Source of the DNA: Deltaproteobacteria bacterium
GTDB lineage: Bacteria; Myxococcota_A; Polyangia; Polyangiales; JADJMO01
Length of the DNA stretch: 64,000 nt
Reading direction: 5' to 3'
Assembly: GCA_016182965.1 (NCBI GenBank)
Contig: JACPFM010000083.1
Location: 62,001 to 126,000, forward strand
The translations under genes and the position numbers were made by a program. Below are positions 1 to 6,702 of the stretch, one piece after another. Position 1 is the first letter of the stretch. The number at the start of each line of letters is the position of its first letter. Under the pieces are notes generated by a model that was not told the origin of the DNA, searched no databases, and saw nothing but the letters and a program-made list of their open reading frames with translations.

Positions 1-1
1 G

Positions 2-2101
2 CTCCTCCGCCGCTCGCCCGAGCTGTTCGCCGACGTCGCCGAAGCGGAGCGCTCCGACACGATCACCGCCGAGAACGAGCGGCAATGGCTCGCCTACTGG
101 CGCAAGAACCCGATCGAGGCGTGGACCTCGCCGAAGGCCGGCCGCCGCGTGTGGTTCCGCGTGGAGGGCGATCGCCTCGTTCTCACGGCATCCTTCGGCC
201 AGCACGACGCGCTCGCGAAGATGATCCGCGAGCTCGTCGACTACCGCCTCGCGCAGTACCGCGCGCGCAAGCGGTGGGGCGTGAGCGCCGAGGGGTTCGT
301 CTGCAAGGTGACGTGGAACCAGCGCGATCCGATCCTCAAGCTCCCCTCGCGCAAGCACGGCGAGGTGCCCGAGGGCGAGACCGACGTGCGCCTGTCGGAC
401 GGCAGCGTGTGGCAGTTCCGCATGGCGAAGGAGTACTGCAACGTCGCGCGCCCGGCCGGCACGCAGGCCAACCGCCTGCCCGATCTGCTGCGCCGCTGGT
501 TCGGGCCGCGCGCGGGGCAGCCGGGGACGAGCTTCGAGGTCCGCTTCTTCGCGAGCCCCGACGGCCTGTGGATCGAGCCGGGGCGCACCAACGTCGTCGC
601 GATCCCCCGCCGCGCGATCGTCGCCTACCCCGATCTGCGCGCCGCCGCCGGGCACGCCCGCGAGGATCAGGAGGCGCCGGAGGCCGAGCCGATCCTGCTC
701 CCGATCGACGAGGACGATCGCGAGCTGTTCGCGGTGCGCGTCTCCGGCACCTCGATGGACGGCGGCGACGCGCCGCTCCACGACGGCGACTGGGCGATCA
801 TGAAGTACGTCCGCGGCGCGACGGCCGACGCGCTGGTCAACCGCGTGATCCTCGCGCAGGTGCCCGGCGATTCGAGCGGCGGGCTCTATCAGATCAAGCG
901 GCTGAAGAGGCGCGACGACGGGTGGTGGCTCACCTCCGACAACCCGGACGGGCCGACGATCCGCGCGAGCGCCGACGTCGTGCCGATCGCGCGCCTCGAG
1001 GGCGCGGTGCGCCCGGAGGATCTCGCGCCGGCGGTGGGGACGCTGGTGAGCGATCCGAGCGAGGCGTTCGGGGTCGAGGTCTCCGCGACGTCGGGGCGGC
1101 ACGGCGGGCACCTGTTCGTGTTCGTCGATCGGCCCGGCATGCTCGTCGCGCCCGATCGCGTGCGGTTCGCGATCGCGCGCCGCCCGGGCGAGACCGCGTT
1201 CGTGCTCGCCAGGACGGGCGACGCGTACCGCTACCTCGGGATCGGCCGGTGGGACGAGGACGCGTGGATCGTCCCGAGCACCGACTACGCGACGTGGAAG
1301 CAGTGGGGCGAAGGACGGGAGGTCTCGAAGCGCCTCCCCGAGGGCGCGCTCTCACGTGCGCAGGAGGCGTGCGACGCGCTCCTCGCGCTCCCGGACCGCT
1401 CGATCGAGAAGCCGGGCGGAGCGCGCGCGCGCATCGCGGGCCCGGCGCCGCGCGGCGGCTTGCGCATCGAAGGGGACTTCGAGCCGCGCACGGTGTCGCT
1501 CGTCGATCTCGGGTGGGTGATCGCCGCCGACGACGACGTCGAACGGAGCGGCGGCGTCCTCGACGAGGAGCGCGTGAACCGTCTGCGCTACCTCGAGGGC
1601 ACGCCGAAGGGCTCGACGCGCTGGCTCGACACGCAGTGGGCGCTTTCGGCGTGGAGGGTCGCCAAGCTGCTCCTCTCGGCGGGTGCCGTGCAGATCGTCC
1701 ACGAGGCCGGCCGCCCGCTGAACGCGCGCTTCCGGGTCGAGCCGCACCCGGAAGGGCTCTCCGTCGTCCTCGAGGCGCGCGGCGACTACACGCGCGGCCT
1801 CGGCCTCATCCTCGAGCGGCTGAAGGCCGCCGGCCTCCGGCTCGCGGACGCGGAGCTCGAGACGAAGACGACCGCGGAGCTCCCGCGGGAACAGCGGCGG
1901 CTGCAGCTCGGCGTCTATCCGGTGGTGATCGACGACGTCGAGGCGCTGCGCCGGTCGATCAGCAGCGCGCAGGCGAAGATCGGGCGGGAGCCGGGGGCGA
2001 AGGGGGCGGGGAATCAGACGCGGAGGATCAGGCTGTACGTCGAGGGGCACGCGGCGCGCGACGCCGTCCGGCTCACGGAGTTTCTGCAGCGCGGCGGCTG
2101 A
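2..2101 (+). CDS. Large protein with S24/LexA-type peptidase domain (5' end outside window)
   Basis: Open from the window edge in frame 2, so the N-terminus is missing; about 699 residues are visible. The middle holds a LexA/S24-like module. It has the SGTSMDGG motif with the usual Ser, then a DGDWAIM strand, then QIKRLKR, whose first Lys sits where LexA has its catalytic Lys, so the Ser-Lys dyad looks intact. The region before it (a WFRVEGDRLVLT segment, then a Lys/Arg-rich stretch) and the last ~250 residues match nothing I recognise. S24 domains act in SOS repressors, or as accessory modules of larger nucleic-acid enzymes, and the length fits the second class. An upstream helicase portion is possible but not visible. 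The next gene starts about 210 bp downstream. The frame choice is supported by coherent protein composition; the longer overlapping ORF from 85 is a low-complexity Arg-rich shadow. Confidence 0.65.
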   Translation, partial: LLRRSPELFADVAEAERSDTITAENERQWLAYWRKNPIEAWTSPKAGRRVWFRVEGDRLVLTASFGQHDALAKMIRELVDYRLAQYRARKRWGVSAEGFVCKVTWNQRDPILKLPSRKHGEVPEGETDVRLSDGSVWQFRMAKEYCNVARPAGTQANRLPDLLRRWFGPRAGQPGTSFEVRFFASPDGLWIEPGRTNVVAIPRRAIVAYPDLRAAAGHAREDQEAPEAEPILLPIDEDDRELFAVRVSGTSMDGGDAPLHDGDWAIMKYVRGATADALVNRVILAQVPGDSSGGLYQIKRLKRRDDGWWLTSDNPDGPTIRASADVVPIARLEGAVRPEDLAPAVGTLVSDPSEAFGVEVSATSGRHGGHLFVFVDRPGMLVAPDRVRFAIARRPGETAFVLARTGDAYRYLGIGRWDEDAWIVPSTDYATWKQWGEGREVSKRLPEGALSRAQEACDALLALPDRSIEKPGGARARIAGPAPRGGLRIEGDFEPRTVSLVDLGWVIAADDDVERSGGVLDEERVNRLRYLEGTPKGSTRWLDTQWALSAWRVAKLLLSAGAVQIVHEAGRPLNARFRVEPHPEGLSVVLEARGDYTRGLGLILERLKAAGLRLADAELETKTTAELPREQRRLQLGVYPVVIDDVEALRRSISSAQAKIGREPGAKGAGNQTRRIRLYVEGHAARDAVRLTEFLQRGG

Positions 2102-2314
2102 GCAGCCCCGGGCGCACGTCGCCGCTCCTCGCTCCGGACATTGTCAGACCGCCAACGCCTGCGGACACGCGGTTGAGGTCTTACACCTCGCCCATGCAGT
2201 CGAGTACTCCGTCGCCTGACCTCGACACGGCCTCGACGCTCGAGACGGTCGGGGTCGATGCACCCGCCGGTGCGGGAGCACCGCGGCGGATCGGCGAATG
2301 CTACGCTCCTGGGC

Positions 2315-3016
2315 ATGGGCCTCCCCGCCTCCATTCCGAACGAACCGCTCGCGGGCGTCGCCGCAGAGCCGGCGGAATGGCGCGCATTGCAGCGCGAGGG
2401 CCGCCAGCTCGTCGATGACGTTCGCAAGGCGCCGCCTGCCGAGGGTTCCGCCGAAGAGAGCGTCGCGCTCGCACGGCTCGCCCGGTTCGGGCTCCGCTCT
2501 CTGAGGGTGCTCGGCATGGCGTTCCTCGACGTCATCCGAGGCCAGCTGCACGCGAGCCTCGCGGGCCTGGTCCAGAAGGAGCTCGACGCCGCCGAGGCCG
2601 ACCGAAAGCTGGCGCTGCGCCACATCCAGCAGGCGGTCCACCGGTACGGCGTCGTCACCGAGACGCTGTGGGCCTCGCTCGGGAGGGTCTCACCGTCCCT
2701 GCTCGACGACCTCGTGCGCGTCTGGGGCGAGTCCATCGAGTCCGGTATCACGTCGTTCACCGATGAAGAGCGGGCCGTCGCGCGCTTCCAGCTCGACGTG
2801 CTGGTAGCGCTCGCAGTCCTCGATGCACCTCTCGAGGAGCTGACCCGCTGGGCGTTTCGCGCCATCAACGGCGCGCGCCGCGTCGAGGCGCTCGCCGGTC
2901 GCGCCACGGAGGCCTACCAACTCGGAGAACTGGCGCGCATCCGTACCCGTCGCGCGTGGAGCGATTGGTCGCCGTCCGACGTCGCCGACGAGGTCGCACC
3001 GTGGACCCGCTCGTAG
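2315..3016 (+). CDS. All-helical protein, putative partner/antitoxin of the downstream PIN-toxin remnant
   Basis: 233 residues from ATG 2315; the frame is open upstream to 2258 but that extension is low-complexity. Predicted almost wholly alpha-helical, with no signal peptide or membrane span. Not recognised as a named family. It overlaps the next gene by 16 bp (3001-3016), which implies translational coupling. The next gene has DUF3368 PIN-toxin ends, so this protein occupies the usual antitoxin position. It is much larger than the usual UPF0175-type antitoxin (about 80-100 residues), so the role is inferred from position only. Confidence 0.6.
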   Translation: MGLPASIPNEPLAGVAAEPAEWRALQREGRQLVDDVRKAPPAEGSAEESVALARLARFGLRSLRVLGMAFLDVIRGQLHASLAGLVQKELDAAEADRKLALRHIQQAVHRYGVVTETLWASLGRVSPSLLDDLVRVWGESIESGITSFTDEERAVARFQLDVLVALAVLDAPLEELTRWAFRAINGARRVEALAGRATEAYQLGELARIRTRRAWSDWSPSDVADEVAPWTRS

Positions 3017-3264
3017 CGGTCACCAACACGACGCCGATCATCGCGCTCGCCGGCATTCATCAGCTGCGCCTGCTCGATCTCCTCTTCGATCGCGTGGCTC
3101 GCCGGCTCGGCCTCACGGTGCGCGGCAGCCTCGGCGTGCTGGCCGAGGCGAGGCGTCGTGGGTTCGTTCGGGAGCTTCGACCGATCATCGACGACATGAT
3201 CGCCAACGGCTGTCGTCTCGGGACCGATGTCGTCGCAGCCGTCCTCGCTGCGGTGGGCGAGTAG
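3001..3264 (+). pseudogene. DUF3368-type PIN toxin with internal in-frame deletion
   Basis: 87 residues from GTG 3001. Residues ~5-30 (VTNTTPIIALAGIHQLRLL) match the N-terminal PIN strand and helix of DUF3368 proteins. Residues ~33-87 (ARRLGL, then RGSLGVL, then RPIIDDM) match the C-terminal part of the family. The normal middle of roughly 75 residues is absent, and it carries the conserved Glu and the DDRxAR segment; the two ends are joined in frame near 3093. The family is normally about 150-170 residues. PIN domains need several acidic metal ligands, so this version is probably inactive as an RNase. It could be a neutralised toxin or a decoy that still binds its partner. Overlaps the upstream partner gene by 16 bp. 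Confidence 0.65.
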
Positions 3265-3578
3265 CGCGCGCCGTCCAAATCCGGCCGTGCTCCGAGGAGA
3301 GAGGACGCCGGAGACGCCGGGCGCTCCGCCGACCGTTTCCGCGCAACCGCCGGGCCCCGAGCGTCGACCTTCCCGCATGGACCCGATCTCCTCGACCGGC
3401 CCGTGGGTGCCACCGTTCAACGACTGTCATACGACGGTGGCCGAGATCGTGGACAAGTGCGCGACGCCGGGTGCGACGAGCCCCCTCGTGACCCCGACGC
3501 TGCGGGAGGCCGACGCCGGTCTTCCGTGAACCTCGCATCCGCAGCCGGACGTTCGCAGTAGCGGCGATCGCGCTCTTC
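3265..3578. other. Intergenic stretch with no convincing gene
   Basis: No ORF here has family similarity or a credible start. The frame open at 3227-3529 is a low-complexity Ser/Pro/Arg product and is taken as noise. I see no strong hairpin, repeat or promoter. Together with the doubtful small gene that follows, it may be debris linked to the truncated toxin upstream. Confidence 0.4.
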
Positions 3579-3779
3579 GTGCTCGGCGCGGCGCTCTGGT
3601 GGTGGTTCCTCCAGCTGGGCGGGTTCCTCGCGAGCGCCTGTCATCGCGAGCCGAGCGCCGGGATGTGCCCGTGGATTCCCCGCGTGCTGTACCTGGCGAT
3701 GGCGATGGTCTCGCTCTCGCTGCCCTGCGGCGTCCTCGCCGTGGTGCGCTTCTTCCAAGAGCCCGTTCGACGAGCGTGA
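3579..3779 (+). CDS. Small two-span membrane protein (doubtful)
   Basis: 66 residues from GTG 3579. There are two hydrophobic segments, LGAALWWWFLQLGGFLA and YLAMAMVSLSLPCGVLAVV, separated by a short loop with two Cys. The frame stays open upstream to a stop at 3489 and the added residues (ending FAVAAIALFV) extend the first hydrophobic segment, but no ATG or GTG lies there, so either the start is non-standard or the gene is broken. No family recognised. Not coupled to its neighbours. Confidence 0.3.
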   Translation: MLGAALWWWFLQLGGFLASACHREPSAGMCPWIPRVLYLAMAMVSLSLPCGVLAVVRFFQEPVRRA

Positions 3780-3891
3780 GCTCGGAGCCGTGCACCGCGC
3801 GAGCGCGGACATTGTTCGTCACTGCCCGATGAACGCCGGTCGCCACGACCGCGCGCGTGCGTTACCGGTGCTGCATCGCATCGGGCCCGTC

Positions 3892-4911
3892 ATGTCGAAG
3901 AACCCGCACGACGCCCTCTTCAAGCACGCGTTCTCGCAGGTCGCGCACGCGGCCGGCGAGCTCCGCTCCGTGCTGCCGGCGGCGCTCGTCGAGCGGCTCG
4001 ACTTCTCCACGCTGACGGCGTGCCCCGGCAGCTTCGTCGACGAGGCGCTCGCCGACACGCACGCCGATCTGCTCTTCTCCGCGCAGCTCGCAGGGCGCCC
4101 CGCGCTCCTCTACCTGTTGCTCGAGCACCAGAGCACCGTCGATCCGCTCATGGCGTTCCGCGTCGTGCGCTACATGGTGCGCATCTGGGACGGCTGGCTC
4201 GCCGATCACCGCGATGCGCGAAGCTTGCCGGTGATCGTGCCCATCGTCGTCCACCACGGCGACACCGGCTGGACAGCCGCAGTCGCGATCGAAGAGCTCC
4301 TCGACATCCCCGCCGAGGTGCGCGATGCGCTCGGCGAGCACGTGCCGCGGCTGCGCTTCGTGCTCGACGATCTCACCTTGCAGAGCGACGCGGCGCTGCA
4401 GTCCCGCGCGATGACCGCGCTCGGCCGCGCCGTGCTCTGGTGCCTGCGTGACGCCCGCAAGCCCGGCGAGCTCCTGCGCAAGCTCGGGCGCTGGGCTCAT
4501 GTCTTCCGCGAGGTCGAGCGCGCGGCCGACGGCGCCACGGCGCTCTTGGCCGTGCTGCGCTACATTTGGGAGGTCTGCCACGTCCAAGTCGACGAGCTCC
4601 AGCAGATCGTGCTCGCCGCCATCGGTGAAGAGGTGAGGGACGCAATGACTACGGCCGCAGACAGACTGCGCGAGGAAGGCCGCCTGCAAGGGCGACAAGA
4701 AGGGCGACAAGAGGGGCGACAAGAGGGGCGACGAGAGGGGCGGCTCGAGGGCGAGCGCGCGGTCCTGTTGCGCCTGTTGACCGCGCGATTCGGCGTTCTC
4801 CCCGAGTCCGTCGTCGCACGCGTGAACGCCGCCACATCCGGCGACGTCGAACGCTGGGCCGAGCGCGTGCTCGACGCCGGCTCGCTCGCGGAGGTCTTGG
4901 GCGACGCGTAG
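3892..4911 (+). CDS. Rpn family recombination-promoting nuclease / putative transposase (PD-(D/E)XK)
   Basis: 339 residues from ATG 3892, chosen because the family begins with NPHDALFKHAF just after this Met. Members (Transposase_31, RpnA-E) are PD-(D/E)XK DNA nucleases that raise RecA-independent recombination. The catalytic set is visible: D59 (HADLLFS) and E78-x-Q80 (LLLEHQS). The C-terminal part carries the family-typical Gln-Glu-Gly-Arg repeats and an Arg-rich helix followed by a conserved helical tail. The gene stands alone on the plus strand. The minus-strand ORF that converges on it runs antisense through its last 350 bp. Such genes are often laterally mobile, though no terminal repeats are visible around it. 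Confidence 0.85.
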   Translation: MSKNPHDALFKHAFSQVAHAAGELRSVLPAALVERLDFSTLTACPGSFVDEALADTHADLLFSAQLAGRPALLYLLLEHQSTVDPLMAFRVVRYMVRIWDGWLADHRDARSLPVIVPIVVHHGDTGWTAAVAIEELLDIPAEVRDALGEHVPRLRFVLDDLTLQSDAALQSRAMTALGRAVLWCLRDARKPGELLRKLGRWAHVFREVERAADGATALLAVLRYIWEVCHVQVDELQQIVLAAIGEEVRDAMTTAADRLREEGRLQGRQEGRQEGRQEGRREGRLEGERAVLLRLLTARFGVLPESVVARVNAATSGDVERWAERVLDAGSLAEVLGDA

Positions 4912-5459
4912 GCGGTCGCGATGCACGACGGCTGGCGCGGCGCGCGAGGACGAGACGTCAACCTGCGTTCGACCACGCTGCCCGGCATGACCGATACGAC
5001 GTCGACGTGCCGCCTGTCGCCTCGATCGCGTGCCTCGGTCTTCAACACGAAGCGAGGGTCCGACGCGTAGTCGTCGCGTCGACTCGTGACCATGTCTTCG
5101 ATCAGTGGACGCAGGCCCTCCGCGGTCTCTGGATCGATCGCACCGAGCCACTGTACGAACTCGTCCGCGACCTCGGCGTCGCCGGGCTCGGGCTCCGACG
5201 CGGCGTTCCAGATTTCGCCGGCCAGCGAGAGGGCGTTCGTGAACGCGCTCAACGACTCGTGCTTGAGGGGCTCGAGCAACGGCGCAGCCCATTCGAGGAA
5301 GACCTCGCTCAGCTTCGGCCATCCGGGCACACCCCCGAGCAGCACTCCGTCCGGCGCCAGACCAGCCTGCTCGGCGATCTCGCGGACGCGATCGGGGTTC
5401 GCCAGGCCGGCCCGCGCCTGGCGTTCTCTCTTGGTGGCTCGTGGTTGTCGTCGTGCCAT
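4560..5459 (-). CDS. Unknown protein, paralogue B of the 5989-6507 gene, with extended C-terminus
   Basis: 299 residues as an open frame from ATG 5459. Residues 1 to ~165 align with the product of the gene at 5989-6507: both start MARRQPR-x-TKRE, share WAAPLLEPL near residues 57-65 and WNAAS near 84-88, and end the shared part with HVDVV or WVDVV. Residues ~166-299 (genome 4964 down to 4560) have no counterpart and are low-complexity; from 4911 they lie antisense to the rpn gene. The real protein is probably about 165-170 residues and its original stop may have been lost. Family not recognised; soluble and mainly helical. Its start lies 9 bp after the stop of the preceding minus-strand gene, so they form an operon. 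Confidence 0.6.
   Translation of the reverse strand: MARRQPRATKRERQARAGLANPDRVREIAEQAGLAPDGVLLGGVPGWPKLSEVFLEWAAPLLEPLKHESLSAFTNALSLAGEIWNAASEPEPGDAEVADEFVQWLGAIDPETAEGLRPLIEDMVTSRRDDYASDPRFVLKTEARDRGDRRHVDVVSVMPGSVVERRLTSRPRAPRQPSCIATAYASPKTSASEPASSTRSAQRSTSPDVAAFTRATTDSGRTPNRAVNRRNRTARSPSSRPSRRPSCRPSCRPSCRPCRRPSSRSLSAAVVIASLTSSPMAASTICWSSSTWTWQTSQM
4690..4749 (+). repeat. 12-bp tandem repeat inside the Rpn gene
   Basis: Five in-frame 12-bp units (gggcgacaagag type; the last diverges) encode Gly-Arg-Gln-Glu steps. The copies are nearly identical at DNA level, so slippage could change the protein length without breaking the frame. Rpn proteins often carry this kind of repeat between nuclease domain and tail. 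Confidence 0.85.
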
Positions 5460-5468
5460 GCGTGCTCC

Positions 5469-5927
5469 TCAGCCCCCGCCCTTGCCGAGCAGCGGCGTCC
5501 CCGCGACCTCCGCTTCGTCGCCGGCGTCCTCGTGGATGGCGGTCGCGATGATGCGCGAGGTGACCTCGTCGAGGTGGCGGTGGAGCACGGCGCTGAGCTG
5601 CTCGAACTCCGGCCAGAGCGTCTCACGCACGAAGCGCTCCGACACCTTCGCCACGATCGTCGTCCGGCGCTGCCCTCGGTAGCGATACGGCTTGATGTCG
5701 TATCGCCGCAGGAGCGCGAGGAGCAGCTTGCGCGACCAACCGTCGCCGACGCTGAACCGATACTCCACCGGCGGATCGGCCTCGGCCACGGCGGCGAGGC
5801 GCTGCTGGATGCGCTTGCGCGCCTCGCCCGCCGCGACTCGCTCGCCGTCGGTCGTCGCGCCCGCGAACAGGGCCTCGATCGCGCGGAGCTTCTCGAGGAG
5901 CCTCGCTTCGTCCATCGCGCTCGGCAT
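5469..5927 (-). CDS. Unknown conserved protein, DUF2786-like N-terminal helical segment
   Basis: 152 residues from ATG 5927, or 148 from ATG 5915 (MDEARLL), which I find equally good. The N-terminal ~45 residues (KLRAIEALFAGA...GERVAAGEARKRI) resemble the helical hairpin of DUF2786-type proteins. The middle has a compact conserved-looking core: PPVEYRF, then LLLALLRRY, then KPYRYRGQR, then ETLWPEF. The tail is acidic. No membrane segment or catalytic motif is visible. I recognise the overall shape of a widespread uncharacterised bacterial family but cannot assign a function. It sits between the two paralogues of the MARRQPR family on the same strand with short gaps (61 and 9 bp), so the three are probably cotranscribed. 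Confidence 0.75.
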   Translation of the reverse strand: MPSAMDEARLLEKLRAIEALFAGATTDGERVAAGEARKRIQQRLAAVAEADPPVEYRFSVGDGWSRKLLLALLRRYDIKPYRYRGQRRTTIVAKVSERFVRETLWPEFEQLSAVLHRHLDEVTSRIIATAIHEDAGDEAEVAGTPLLGKGGG

Positions 5928-5988
5928 GACACGGCGGCGCGCCGTCGGGAAGCGCCCGCGCCACTCGCGACGTGTGCGCGCCGGCGGA

Positions 5989-6507
5989 TCAGGAGCTTCG
6001 GGCAGCGCCCTCGCGCGTGCTGCGAGGCGCGGCCGGCACGACGTCGACCCACCGAACGCTGCCCCTCTCGAGCACCTCCGCCTTCCAGATGCGGCGAGGA
6101 TCCGTGGCGTAGTCCCGGCGTCGGCCTGTGACCAGTTGCTCGATCATCGGGAGCAGCCCGTCGCCGAGCGAAGCGTCGATCTCGCGGAGTCTCTGCACGA
6201 TGGCCGCCGCGACCTCGGGGGCCGTGCGCTCGGGACGCGACGCCGCGTTCCAGATGAAGCTCGCGAGCGAGACCGCGTTCTGGAAGCCTTGCATGGAGGC
6301 ATCCTTCAGAGGCTCGAGGAGCGGCGCGGCCCACTCGATGAGGACGTCGCTCATGTCCCGCATGCCGGGGAAGCCGCCGACCAGCACTTGCTCGGGCGAC
6401 AGTCCGTGCTGCATCGCGATTTTACGAACGCGATCGGCGGACTCGAGCGCCGAGCCTGCCGCTGCCTTCATCTCTCGCTTCGTGAGCCGTGGTTGACGTC
6501 GAGCCAT
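5989..6507 (-). CDS. Unknown protein, paralogue A of the MARRQPR family
   Basis: 172 residues from ATG 6507. Basic N-terminus (MARRQPRLTKREMK), a predicted helical middle with EWAAPLLEPL, and a short Arg/Ser-rich tail. It has a paralogue 0.5 kb downstream (start 5459) with the same domain. No family name, metal site or membrane span is apparent. As the first gene of the minus-strand trio it is probably transcribed from the 6508-6620 interval. The basic start could suit nucleic-acid or partner binding, but this is speculation. Confidence 0.7.
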   Translation of the reverse strand: MARRQPRLTKREMKAAAGSALESADRVRKIAMQHGLSPEQVLVGGFPGMRDMSDVLIEWAAPLLEPLKDASMQGFQNAVSLASFIWNAASRPERTAPEVAAAIVQRLREIDASLGDGLLPMIEQLVTGRRRDYATDPRRIWKAEVLERGSVRWVDVVPAAPRSTREGAARSS

Positions 6508-6620
6508 CGCCTGCCGTCGGTATCATCGATGCGCTCGGCAGGGAACGCGCTCGCCTGGTCCGACGCGCGCGACATGCTCGGCGCGCACCTGCCGCGGGCC
6601 GGCTTTCGCGCTCGACGAAC

Positions 6621-6680
6621 TCACGTCTTGAACTTGTTGCCGCTGCCGCAGGGGGTGGGATCGTTGCGACCGGGCTTCAT
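6621..6680 (-). pseudogene. Orphan SEC-C zinc-motif tail, out of frame with the preceding gene
   Basis: A 19-residue frame, MKPGRNDPTPCGSGNKFKT, lies 22 bp after the stop of the TPR/propeller gene (6703) but in another reading frame. It matches the SEC-C signature (PGRNDPCPCGSGKKYKKC), except that the first Cys is Thr and the last Cys is missing. SEC-C motifs usually cap the C-terminus of a larger protein, so this is best read as the former C-terminus of the upstream gene separated by a frameshift. A free-standing micro-protein is the alternative. Without three of the four ligands it should bind zinc poorly or not at all. Confidence 0.55.
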
Positions 6681-6702
6681 TCCTCGGCCGAGCCGCGTTG
6701 CC

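Noticed and set aside
3227..3529. 100-residue plus-strand ORF
   Set aside because: Low-complexity, no credible start or family, partly overlaps the toxin remnant.
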